This document shows positions 22,686-34,918 of a stretch of 64,000 nt of DNA, piece after piece. The stretch spans positions 71,048,177 through 71,112,176 of the forward strand of contig NC_080582.1 of the NCBI RefSeq assembly GCF_029962835.1, in the 5' to 3' direction. This DNA comes from Magnolia sinica. Taxonomy: Eukaryota; Streptophyta; Magnoliopsida; Magnoliales; Magnoliaceae. A program made the translations under genes and the position numbers. Every line of letters starts with the position of its first letter. Within the stretch, counting starts at the first letter, position 1. The notes under the pieces are model-generated. The model did no database searches and had not been told where the DNA came from. It worked only from the letters and a program-made list of their open reading frames with translations.

Positions 22686-24129
22686 TTGTATTCTCCCATG
22701 AATCCACACCATTAAACACATCATTATCACATCATTATGATCAACATCATCTCCACCATACAAAAACACAACAAAAACAAAATAAGAATGAATAGTGTGG
22801 GTGTACTCACCTTGATGAATTAGATGGATGGTTGAGATGGATGGAAGGGATGGAATTGATGGTTAAGATGGATGGAAGGTATGGGATTGATGGAGTTGAT
22901 GGCCCACCAAGATCGCTCCTCTCTCTCTCTCTCTCATGGAAAAAAATGGTGAAATGCCAAGGAATTGAGGGGTATTTATAAAGAAATGGATAAATTTTTG
23001 GTTAAGTTAAGCTGATGTAATTAATATTATCTTAGGCTAGGATTATGGTACTTAACTCATGCTTTGTAATTAATGGTGGATTAAAGGAGCATGGGATGGC
23101 ATGGTGTGGTGATGTCATGCATAGTATATGGCATGGAGAAATGTTGACTTTTCATGCACATGAGAGAGAAGAGGTATGGGTATGTGACATCACACACATG
23201 GGTAGAGATTCTCTCACCCATGTGTGGCATATGCATGTGTGTATGACATGTGTTGTGCACATGTGTGGAATAAAATACATGGTTCCATGCGCACATGATA
23301 CACTTATTATTCTTCACGGTGTATCTCACTAACAGATTATCATACCGACAAACGGGTGGTACCTCCACGATCACGGCGATGGGGCGGTCGATATGAGGTA
23401 GGTTTCAAGGTCTTGAGGTCCTGGTCAGTTGGGTGTGTACTATGAACGGCTAATCTAGGTCTAGCTAAGGGTGTCGATCATCGTGCATATATGCATAGAA
23501 ACTGGTACGAAATGCACCTTGATGTATGTGATGTCCAAACCGTCCATCAAATGGACCCCACGGCCATCCAAGCCATGTGGGCCCTACTTAACGGTGATGG
23601 AAAAATATAAATATCAATTGATAAAGTGGGCCACGTCCATGTGGGACTCACCTTGATAAATACGTCAGGGACGCTGGACGTTGTGAACATGGATAGACCG
23701 TGGGTGTACTAACAAAAACAAATGCTTGGTTTATGCTTTGGACGGGCTGCTCATGTAGGCCCCACCTTGATGTATGGATTTAATCCACACCATCCACCCT
23801 TTTTCCCATCTTATTTTAGCCGTTGAGCCAAAATGTGAAGCCGATCTAAACCTCTGGTGGGCCATAATGCAGGAAATAGTGGTTTTAGGTGATTTAAACG
23901 GTTAAGGCTCGCTGTGATGTACTTATACGCCAAAAATATTGCATATTGGACTCGTTAGTTCTATTACGAGCCAGGGAGACCAGTAGTCGGTGTGGATTTT
24001 TCTAACGCGGGCCCCACATTTAAGAATCCCTAGAATAACAAAAAAAATAAATAAATGAATAAGTAAAACCCATGTAACGTGCCTAACACTGCAATAAGCA
24101 GCGTCCTCGCTGCTGGTTTAAAGGTGGAA

Positions 24130-24420
24130 CGGTGGACCCCACCACAGGCCCCACCATGAAGTATGTTATACATCTACACCATGCATTTGATGGGTTCCCT
24201 TTTGGAACTGGGTTTCCCAAAAAAATCAGCTGTATACACAGCTCAGGTGGCCCACATGGCAGGAAATAGTGTTGATTGAACGTCTGCCATTGAAACTCTT
24301 TTGGGTTGTCACAGAAGTTTTGGATCATTGTGAAGTTTGTTTTTCCTCTTTATCCAGGTCCGTGTGACCTTATCAACAGTTGGATGACATATAAACGCTA
24401 TGGTGGGCCCCACTTGGGAC
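24130..24420. mobile_element. GTGGGCCCAC-family MITE, partial
   Basis: The words 'ccccaccatgaagtatgtta', 'gttgattgaacgtctgccat', 'ttttggatcattgtgaagtt' and 'gtgggccccacttgggaccc' are in family order. A related partial copy lies at 25100-25550. Confidence 0.75.
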
Positions 24421-25554
24421 CCACCTAGATTGGAAAAGGATTGACTATTGTACGCCACACACCAGCTATGTTGCTGCTGTAAAAGATGTCAGCAAGTTTT
24501 GTGGGTCCGCACTGGCGTATGTGTTTCACCATGCTGACCATCCGTTTTGATGGTGGGACCCACCTGCTAACTGATGTAGCAAATTGTGCGGGTCCCACGT
24601 GATGTGCATGTATATCCAAGCCGTCCATTGAAGTGGGCCCTACCATTTTCTGGTGCTGTATACTGGACATTGGAAACCACAAATATCAACTTCCTTCAAA
24701 GTTGTGGGTCCACATGTGTGGACCCACCTCATATGTATGTGTTCTATGCACATGGGACCCACCCTGCACGTGTGGGGGTGGGCCCCACCTTGCTAGATGT
24801 ATTCTAATCCAGCCGTCCGTCTGGACGCTGTCATTCTCACCCTCCCTTGCACATACGTGTATGATTATACATATATGATATATATATTATTTTATAATAC
24901 AATATTTTATATTATAAATGGATGGTGCCTTCTGCCATTATGCAGTATATAATATATAATATTATCTTATCTAATATTTATTGTATTAATGATACTACAT
25001 GGTGGGCCATGTATGTGGGACCCACCTGATGAACGGTTTGGTTGGGGAACTTCACACAGCTCGCTGCTGTGAAGTTGACGTCAGCAAGTTCTGGTGGAAC
25101 CCACTGCAGTGTATGTACTTCATCTACACCGTCCATTTGGACGGTGCCATTTACGGCCCCACCTGATGGTTGTGTTCCATCCAAACCGTCCATCTTTTGG
25201 GTGATCCACACTGTCTATCCTATTGGCAAGCCCGTCTTAGGCTTAAGACTAAAATGAGGCAGATTTATCAGGTGGACCACACCACAGAAAACAGTGGAGA
25301 GGTGAACGCCTACCACTGAAGTCCTTTTGGACCACGGCAGTCTTGGACTAAATTGATATTTATTTTTTTTTCTCCCAACCAGGTCTTTGTGACCTTACTA
25401 GTAGACTGGATGGAAAATGAACTTAATGGTGGGCCCTGGAATTTTATAACAATGAAAATCATTATCTCCACTGCTATTTGTGTTTTGGTCTCGATGATCT
25501 TTCAATACGATTCATTCCTTTGGAAATGTGCTAGATTGACCTCTAAATGGGTTA

Positions 25555-26945
25555 AGGGCCCATTGGTGCGGCCCACTTGATGTATATGATAGTCCATTGG
25601 TAAGGCCCATTGATGCGGCCCATCATGATGTGTTTTTGGCCCATGTGATGGGGCCCACCTATTGTGTATTTATGGCTCATTAGCGAGGCCCATTGTAATG
25701 TAATTCCGGCCCATATGTCGTGGCCCATTGTGATGTATTCCCGGCCCATGAGATGCGGCCCATTGTGATATATATAGGCCCAGGTATGTGGCCTGTTGTA
25801 ATGAATTTGTGACCCATTTGACAAGGCCCGATGTGGTGTATATGTGGCCCTTGAGTGAGGCCCATTGCGATGCATATTAGGCCTTTGTGTGAGGCCATGG
25901 GCCCACTGTACATTTGGCTTTATGTGGGCCACTCCTTGGGAGCAATGTGGGTTAAATGTCCACATTGATGGGCAATGATGGTTTAATGTCCATATTGTAA
26001 CCTTCCCCTTAGGCCTTGTTCGTCCGATTATCGAGGCAATTATCGATCGATTCCAATTGACGTGACCGATTTGCCGATTCTGTTTATCGATCGATCCCAA
26101 TTGTCGTGATCGATTGCCGATTTCGATTAACATGACCGATTTGCCGATTCTGATTATCTATCGATCCCAATTGTCGTGACCGATTGTCAATTCCGATTAT
26201 CGTGATCGATTACCGATTTCGATTAACGTGACCGATTTGTCGATTCTGATTATCGATCGATCTCGATTATCGTGACCGATTGCCGATTTCGATTAACGTG
26301 GCCGATTTGGCGATTCTGATTATCGATCAATTCTGATTGTCATGACCGATTGCCGATTCCGATTGTCGTGGCCGATTACTAATTCTGATTGATGTGACCG
26401 ATCCCAATTGTCGTTACCGATTGCCGATTTCGATTGACATGATCGATTTGTCGATTCTGATTATCGATCGATTCCAATTGTCGTGACCGATTGTCGATTC
26501 CAATTGACATGACCGATTTGTCGATTTTGATTATCGATCGATCCCAATTGTCGTGGCTGATTGCCGATTCTGATTATCAATCGATTTCAATTGTCGAGGC
26601 CAATTTCAATTGTCGAGGCCGATTATCGAGACCTATATGGTGTATATACGACTCGTGGTTGAGACCCATTGTGATGTATTTGAGGCCCATGGGCAAGGCC
26701 CATTGTGATGTATTCGTGGCCTATGGGTAAGGCCCATTGTGATATGTATTAGGCCCATGATGCAAAGCCCATTTAATGTATTCGAGACCCATGTGTAGGG
26801 CCCGCATGTCATGTAGTTAAGGCCCATGAGCAGGGTCTACATGTTGTGTATATGTGGCCCTTGAGTAAGGCCCATTGTGTTGTATATTAGGCCTTTATGT
26901 AAGGCCGTGGACCCATTATATGTTTGGCTCTATGTGGGCCATTCC
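25555..26945. repeat. TGGGCC array interrupted by a CGAT-rich array
   Basis: At 25555-25920 and 26635-26945 units like 'aggcccattgtgatgtatt' recur every 30-40 bp. Between them, at about 26020-26640, is a different array built from 'ccgatttgccgattctgatt' and 'cgatcccaattgtcgtga' words, with many TCGATCGA palindromes. The second array has no counterpart in the other family X copies of this window. Predicted ORFs merely read the units. Confidence 0.9.
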
Positions 26946-28620
26946 TTTGGGGGCAATGTTGGTTAAATATCCACATTGTCGAGGCCGATTGTTGATGCTA
27001 GTTCTTGATACCGATTATGAGTATGTGACAGCATAGCATCATTATACATACACATACGCATCATCTGCATGTTTGTTATGAGATGTGGTTGACCATTGCA
27101 AATGTCATTGGGTAAGTTGTTATGAGACTCCCTAATAGGTGGAAGTTATCTCACATGAGCGCATGGTATGCGTAGGATTGATGCATGATTGGATTATATG
27201 ACTCATGTATCATGCATTATGATTACTGTACGCCCTAGTGACATCAGGGCCATAGCCTCTATAGGCATATCGTGGATGGCCAGACGAGACACCAAAAATT
27301 TATTCTAGCATCGGGCTGCCATAGATGGCCCTGGGTGAAAATTTCTAAACCCTCTTGGTACCAGAGGACACCCGAACGTTGAGACCGAGTGGATAAATGA
27401 GTGCCCGAGTACCGAATACCAGGAGGCCACGTCTCCCACTGTGTCGTGGTCAGTTGGGAGGGGGTGTGGCCTTATTCGCCTAAGTGAGGGAGCTGTAAGC
27501 TAGGCTAAGTTTGACCGGCTCATAAATGGGTTCGCTATCAACGAGCCGGGTTAATATTGGCAAGCAGGTAATGAGGTCTTTTTCACTCGCTAGGCTGCGC
27601 TATCGGCAGGGGCGGTAGCTAGCTTGGAGTGTACTAGACCCCAGTGATGATCCCAGAGATGTACAATACTTATATGTGGACTTACTGAGTAGCAGTTGTG
27701 TACTCAGCATTTGATTAATTCATTCATTCACTATCCACTCAGGTTAGTGGTGCGCAACTAATTGTTGTATACCTTCATAATGGCCAGGATTTCGGTTGGG
27801 GCGCGTGACTAACCTGAGATCAAAAGTCTACCACATTGAGTCTGACTATCCAAATTTAGGTATGGGACTAGTTTGGATAAAAGTCCCTTGTAGAGAACCC
27901 CTTAGCCTGCGATATTACGTACTATCATCCCAACTTCACATTCCAGCATGGTCATTCCATTCGCACCGCATATTGCATTACATTCATGGCATATGGCATT
28001 TTGGGTTACCTGTGTTTCTGCATTTATATGGTTTGGATAAGGTATCTGATATTTGACTCTTTATAACTCCTCATTTGTATAGTTGATCTATATTACGTAT
28101 TCTGATATTGTTTGACTCATGGACTTGTCAGTATTTTCGCTTACTCTGATAACGTATAATTCATGACCTAGCGCCTATTTTGACATTATATGATTATGAC
28201 ATTGCGTTGAATACTTGGCACGTACCTTGTGCACACACTTACATCACCTTCTAAGCTTTATATAAGCTTATGCACGATAGATGCGTGCAGGTGATGTTAG
28301 GTTACAGCAGTGTTGAGCTTGGAGCGTACAGCGGTCTTCTGGAGCTTGATTTTCGATTTATATATTCCCCTTTCAGCATTGTACTCAAATGATTATATTA
28401 GTGGATATGTGATGATGATGTTGCCTTTGTGAAATAGGCAATCTTGTGGTTATGCTTATTATGAGTTAAATGTTAAAAAAAAATTCTCCTTGTAGGATCC
28501 CAGGATCGGAACCTGGCGTCTAGATGCTAAGAGCCGAGAATGGGGTACTACGGAGGCTGTCGGCACCAGATTCGGCGATCGAAATTCTGTGAATCCAATT
28601 TCCGGGTTTAGGGCGTGACA

Positions 28621-28697
28621 CGGATAGATAGTGGTCTTGGCTTGTCGTAGTTGATGCTGGTTGGACCAACTCGCCCTCGAGGGCAAGTGAGCCATAT
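28621..28697. other. Spacer between head-to-head family X LTR ends
   Basis: Seventy-seven bases separate the TGACA end of the plus-oriented copy from the TGTCACGCCCC end of the minus-oriented copy. A perfect 12-bp palindrome, GCCCTCGAGGGC, lies at 28673-28684. No primer-binding site could be recognised. Confidence 0.7.
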
Positions 28698-30526
28698 TGT
28701 CACGCCCCAAACTTGGAAACCAAGCTCATAAAATTCCTGATCGCCAAATTCGATGCCGACAACCTCCGTAGAACCCCATTCTTGGCTCCCAGTGCCCATA
28801 CACCGGATTCCAATCCAGGAATCCTACAAGGAGGATTTTGAAAATAAAATTTCGTGAAGAGAAGCATAACCACAAGCATAACCCACAACAATAACAAGAA
28901 ATATCACCACATATCCACTATAATAAAAAAAACTTTAAGTACAAGGCATGAAGGGAAATACACTATAAAGATATCAAAAACTCCACAAGCTCAACCACAC
29001 GCTCCTGCCTTAATTCGACTGCGTCGTAACGTCACCTGCACCATCTATCGTGCATAAGCTTATAGAAAGCTTAGAGGGTGGTGTTAGTGTGTGCGCAATA
29101 TAAGCGTACTCAGGATGCAAATATCAGAGTAGTGCAGAAACATGATGTGAGTCCGTAAATACCAACAGCCTTATTCAGGCTATGCGATGCAAGAAAACAT
29201 AATAGGCAAATGACATGCCTAGGCCATGTAATGAAGAATTATAGTAACCCAAATGTCATATACCGAGGGTGCAATGCAATATGTAATGCAAAGGAATGAT
29301 GAAGCTGGAGTGTGCAGTCGGGATGATAGTACGTGGTATCGCAAGTTGTGGGGCTCATCATAAGGGACTTCTATCCAAACCAGTCTCATACCTAAATTTG
29401 GATAGCTAAATTCAATGTGATAAACTCCTGATCTCAGGTTGGTCACACGCTCCAACCGAAATCTTGGTCATTGCGAAGGTACACATAATGATTTGGTTGC
29501 GCACCACCAACTTGAGTGGATAGTGGATGAATGAGTCAAATGCTGAGTATGCAAGCCTTGCACAGTAGCTTACCAGCACAGTAGGTTGCCAACCATTGGT
29601 AGCTCGCCCAGGCCCTTAGGCCCCGCCCACGTGTGCAACAGTGACGAGTATCATAATATCAGTACCGTATATCTCAGAGATCATCACCGGGGTTTAGTAC
29701 AATGCTATCAGCCACACCAAGGCTATGCGATGCAAGGCATAAATGTTGTCGGTCATACCAAGGCTATGCGATGCAAGGCCTACCTGACCAAATGTCATAT
29801 GCAAGATGCAATCACATGTCATGTCAGTCCTCATCTAAATCCACATATAAATATAGTTTCTCTCTGGACAATCACAAAGGTCTAGTACATTCCAAATGGC
29901 ACTGCCCCTCCCCCAAGCGCGTAGTCCAGATGAGCTTAAGAGACCTCACTATCCGCCTAGCCAATACCCTGTCAATACATATCCGGCACGTCGATAGCAG
30001 ACCCGTTTATAAGCAGGTCAAACTCAGCCTAGCATTGCCCTACCCTCGAGCAGGTAAGACCACACCCCTTCCAACCGACCACGACATAGTGGTTGATGCG
30101 GCCTAATGGTATTCGACACTCGTGCGCTCATATATCCACTTGGTCTCGACGTTGGAGCATCCTTTTGGTACCATAAGAGTTTAGGGACTTTCACCCAGGG
30201 ACATCTATGGCGCCCCATGTAGAACCAAAACATTTTCAGTGTCCAATCTTGCCATCCACGATATGCCTATGGAGGCCTCAGCCCCGATGTCGCTAGGGCG
30301 AACAGAAATCATATCATACAAATGCAAGATGCATGAGTCATACAATCCAATCATGCATCAGTCTTGTGCGTACCACGTGCTCATGGGGGCAACTCCGTGT
30401 CTCAGGGAGTCCCGAAAACAACTAGCTCAATGGCATATGTTATGGTCAATCACTCCTCATAACAAGCATGCAAATGATACGTATGGCATGCGTCATGATG
30501 CATGCTATGCATGATTATCAAACATA

Positions 30527-31165
30527 ACAATGATTGGCCTCACACAATCACAATGGGTCTCACACATCGTAATGGGCATCATACAATCACAATGGGCCTC
30601 ATACCATCACAATGGGCCTCACATATCGCAATGGGCCTCATACAATTACAATGGCCTCATACAATCACAATGAGCCTCATACCATCACAATGGGCCTTGC
30701 ACAATGGGTCTCATACAATCATGATGGGCCTCATACCATCATGATGGGCCTCATATAATCACAATGAGCCTCGCACGATGGGTCTCATACAATCACAATG
30801 GGCCTCATACAATCACAATGAGTCTCTCATAATGGGCCTCATACAATCACAATGGGCCTCATACAATTACAAAGGGCTTCATACAATCACAATGGGCCTC
30901 ATACCATCACGATGGGCCTCATACCATCACAATGGGCCTCATACAATTACAATGGGCCTCATATATCGCAATGGGCCTCATACAATTACAATGGGCCTCA
31001 TACCATCGCAATGGCCTCATACAATCACAATGGGTCTCCCACAATGGGCCTTATACAATCACAATAGACCTCATAACATCACAATGGGCATTGCATAATG
31101 GGCCTCATACAATCACAATGGGCCTACATATCACAATGGGTCTCATCATGGCCACGAGATGGGTT
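30527..31165. repeat. 20-bp tandem array, CACAATGGGCCTCATACAAT unit
   Basis: About thirty units of a 20-21 bp word are present with little divergence. Variants include CATACCATCACAATGGGCCT and 'cacatatcgcaatgggcctc'. A sparser continuation with 'acatcacattgggccacat' units lies at 31540-31780. ORFs reading MGLIQSQWASY are artefacts of the unit. Confidence 0.95.
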
Positions 31166-34100
31166 CCAAGGTTTGAGTAGTACTACAAGGTATGGTGGAA
31201 AGCATTATTCTCAATGAAGGCCAAATAAGAGAAAATAGAAATGAGCTTAACAATGGGCCCTAGGGAGTTTGCAACGTGGATATTTAACCATCATTGCTCC
31301 TAAGGCCGCCTTAGGTTCTAACTTATTATAGGGAATGGGCTTAGCAATGGGCCCTAGGGAGTTTGCAATGTGGACATTTAACCACCATTGTCTCCTAGAA
31401 TGCGGCTCGCTATAGAGACTATCTCACAATGGGACCCATGGCCCTTAAACTAGCTAGAAAAATGGATGGGCATCATAAACATTATCACATGCATCGTGGT
31501 GGAATCAACATCACAATTGAGCCTCGTACCAGGGTCTCATATATATCACAGTGGACCTCACCACATAGGCCTCAAATGTATCGCTATGGGCCTCACCACA
31601 TAGGCCTTACATATATATATCACAATAGCCTCATCATATGGGCCCCACATACATCACATTGGGCCACATCCCATGATACTTACATACATCTCATTGGGCC
31701 ACATCCCATGGGCCTCACATACATCACGTTGGGCCACATTCCATGGGCTTCATATACATCACATTGGGCCACATACAAGGGTCTTATGAAAACAGCCCAT
31801 GGCCCACACAATAGCTAGAAAATAAATGAGCAGCATTCACAACATTCTGCACATCATGTTGGGCCTCAAGCAACGGCCCAAAGCCTAAATACATCAAGAT
31901 GGGCTACATGAGGGGCAACTAATGGCCCAAAAACATCGTGGCCAAAGAGAACATCCCCTTCATGCATTATGCTGGGCCTCATGGGCAACCCATATACCTC
32001 AATAAAATACTCAAAGCATAACCAACATCCACCAATGTGGGCTTTATAAATCAGCCCAAAACTAGGCAAGTTGGATGGGCATCAAAGATTCAATCATATA
32101 CATCATATTGGGCTTACAATCAGCCCACAAGGCCCAGCACAATGGATGGGCAGCACTAGCATGTGGAGAGACAAAGGCTGGACGTCCAGCCCATCTGGGC
32201 CTTCCTGGACATCCAAAAATCTGGACAGCAAGGTCCTCATACAAGGAGATGGTTAATGGGCTGCGCAAGGCATAAATGGGGCCCACAATCACACAGAAAC
32301 ACAACACCCCCAATCTGGTGGGCCACACTGCTTCAAAACAATCAACTAGATGCAGAATTATCTGGCCTTTGCTGGACATCCAGCCCTCTCAACTTCCTGG
32401 GCCTACTAGGGTCCAACAATTACATTATTTGGGCAAAACAATTAATTCATGGTGGCCCATAAATATCGCAATGGCCCCCACCAAATGGAAACATAGATAG
32501 AACTCATAAAAACAAGGTCGGCCTGTTGCTGGACTGTAGGTCAACACCCCAATCAATCTAGGCGTCCATGGGGCCTGGACGGCTAGCCCATAACAAGCAC
32601 ATGGTGGGCCCTAACACTGGACGACCCACCAGGGATGAGCCATGTCCAAGTGGGCCACACAAAATGGGGGAAACGGCTAGGCACAACACATCATTAAAGT
32701 GGGCTATATGTCACAACCCTTAACCCAGAAAATAAATGGGCAGCAAGGTCAATAAACACATCAAGGTGGGCCTCACCGATTAGCCCTAAGGTTAAAAAAA
32801 TAAGTGGGCAGAGCGCCTACAATACTGCATCAAAGTGGGCCTGTCACAACACGAAATGGACCTCACACAAGGGCCTAATGAAATAGCCCATAGCCCTCAC
32901 AATAGCTGGAAAATAAATGGTTTCCACTCATATTATCTCATACATCAATAATGGGCCTCTCGGGTCAGCCCATAGCCCACATACATTAAGGTGGGCTACA
33001 TGTGGCAGCCTAAATCTTAAAAAATGCTGAGGTAGGCTATGTTTAGTACATCCAACATGGTGGGCCTCTTTGGGCAGCCCATAGTGTAACGCTCCAAACT
33101 TTTCAATACCAAGTATTGAAAGTTCTCGAGCGTTACCTTAAGATTTAACTTATTATGTACGTGGGTACAGTACCAATCTATCTAACATAGCCTTACATCC
33201 TTGCCCTGATGCTAACCTAACTGTTAGGGATGATCTCCATTCATAGATCAAGCCATCTAACTGTAAACTTCAGGGTAAGTCTCTCCATCACGTGATCTAA
33301 TGTACGTGGCTTCCCTTAAAGGAAATTGAATCTAAAACAATTTAGATATACATTCGGGTGTAAGAATTGCTTAGAAACGGGCCTAAAACCACATGGAGCC
33401 ATTAGATTTCACAAAACCCTCATTTCAGCAATAATTACGAAAACGCTATTAGCCTAGGCCACGTGATTCTAGATCACGTAGTTCTCACTATCCGTTTAAT
33501 GCGAAACTTTACACCATGCCTTTATTTCATAAATCAACCATACACTTAAAATTACAACCCTTGGATCATCGTAAAACTGACCCAATGGATAGATCAACCA
33601 TTAATAATCAAATTGGGACTACCTTATCGTTGGATGTGCTTCAACTTTGGACTCAACCCCTTAAGTTATATGGAAAAACAGATGGTTGGAGTAGATTTCT
33701 CATGGGCATCACTGCGGACCCCATGCACATGGTGCACATGCACAAGGTATACGCACCTGATGTGCACGAGACTACATGACTCGGTCAAACTCTGTTTGAC
33801 CGATAAAATCTCCAAAAAAAGAGAAATCCTCTCTTTTCTTCCAGCAATCCCGCCCGCGAGAAATTTGAACGCAGGACGTCCTATCGAACGAGATTGGGCC
33901 CACCATCTTAGACCATATCGTTGATCCGAACCGTCCATCACGACTTCCACCTGAAATCGACCATCCATCCTCTTTCTGTCAGTTTTTGGTTCAAACAAAA
34001 ACTACCCCTACCGTCCAAACCAAGACCACTGCCAAAACAATGAAACGACCTGGATCACCCATCACGTGCAGATCTCACCACGTCGAATGAATGGATGGGA

Positions 34101-34723
34101 TGGATTTCCCAGACGGACATCACGAATGGGCCCTACTAGGTTCGCAGACCGAACCGCACGTGATCAGATTCGCTGCAATGCCGGAAATCCTAGGATTTTC
34201 GTAACTGCAGGGATTACGCCACCAAGAATTCCGCACGCTGCAAACCGAGACAGATCTGGGCCATCCAAAGCCTAAGGAAGGGATTTTCGATCGGACCCAA
34301 GCTTTCCGAAAGGGAGAAAGAAAACGGGAAGGGAGGCTTTCCGCCGTTTTTTTCCCGGAAACAAGCTGCGTATACGGAAGCTTCTTTCCCAAAAACCGCC
34401 TATCAAAGCTTGCTGGACGTCGGATTTTGTTGTCCACAAGATCTACAAGATAAATCTAAGATGTCCATCAAAGTCGGCTCGGAGAAATATGCAACGAACT
34501 CAAATCTACCATTAAAGCTCTCCAGGATATGCTCATCTAGCATATCTAAACCGTCCAAGTCGATCCCTAGGAGGTTTCGACTCCCTCCATGGAAGTCTGT
34601 TCCGCAGAGATTCCACATAAAGGATCGGAGGTCAGCCAATGTAAGAGGCTGTCAACCTCTTTACGCAGAGACTGCGTAAGTTTTTACGCAAGTTCCGCTG
34701 CGCCAAGACGAGTTCTAACACGC

Positions 34724-34732
34724 CTATAAATA
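34724..34732 (+). promoter_or_regulatory. TATA box in family Y LTR
   Basis: CTATAAATA is followed by a purine-rich tract with (GA)n at 34888-34915. This is consistent with the U3/R boundary of an LTR and sets the element's plus orientation. Confidence 0.6.
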
Positions 34733-34884
34733 GGTCTTCCCACCCCACCGTCTAGAGAAAGGAACGAGAGAAACGGGAGAGAGATGGCGTGAGGTTCATC
34801 CAGGCAGCAGCAGCAGAACGAAGAAAAAGAAAGAAAGAAAGGAAAAGGAGAAAGAAACGGGAGAGAAAGGAAGAGGAAGAAGAA

Positions 34885-34887
<3 letters not shown>

Positions 34888-34915
<28 letters not shown>
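34888..34915. repeat. (GA)n microsatellite
   Basis: A run of GA units in the presumed leader of the family Y LTR. The Glu/Arg and Ser/Leu ORFs over it are artefacts. Confidence 0.9.

Positions 34916-34918
<3 letters not shown>

Larger units (their letters stand above)
17455..23480 (-). mobile_element. Family X long LTR, minus-oriented copy
   Basis: It begins TGATGCCCCGAATTCGG at 17455, a diverged version of the TGTCACGCCCC terminus. It continues with the words shared by all copies, such as 'gggacttctatccaaac'-like (18110), 'aaactcctgatctcaggtt' (18170), 'gttgcgcaccaccagcctg' (18245), then a TGGGCC array (19045-19480), MITE sequence, microsatellites and tandem repeats. A TTTATAAATACC box is visible on the minus strand near 22970. 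The far boundary is uncertain. ORFs in this span are repeat artefacts. Confidence 0.6.
23481..28620 (+). mobile_element. Family X long LTR, plus-oriented, right part
   Basis: The right end at 28620 reads ...GGGCGTGACA and matches the right end of the solo LTR at 56510. Shared blocks run backward from it: the 'tgtaggatcccaggatcgga' block (28491), the 'ccagtgatgat'/'gttgcgc'-type blocks, then TGGGCC arrays (25555-26945) and MITE-like GTGGGACCCACC sequence (23740-25550). This may be the remainder of the copy that starts at 16692, split by the minus-oriented copy, but I could not prove continuity. The left boundary is approximate. Confidence 0.6.

Noticed and set aside
22278-22715. 145-codon ORF with an isoleucine run
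   Set aside because: Caused by the 96-bp tandem duplication and the TTA microsatellite.
25552-26133. 193-codon minus-strand ORF, the longest in the window
   Set aside because: Reads the TGGGCC array; residues follow the repeat unit (MGLTQGPHIHH-type patterns) and the other family X copies are not open.
16687-28625. One continuous family X LTR from 16692 to 28620 split by an inverted copy
   Set aside because: Attractive, but flanks CGAAC and CGGAT agree at only three of five positions and the inner junctions could not be placed, so the parts are listed separately.
30527-31165. Possible CRISPR-like array
   Set aside because: Units are contiguous 20-bp tandem repeats without unique spacers, in a plant nuclear context.
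30502-31180. ORFs reading MGLIQSQWASYNHNG repeats
   Set aside because: Direct translation of the 20-bp CACAATGGGCCTCATACAAT array; overlapping frames give similar lengths.
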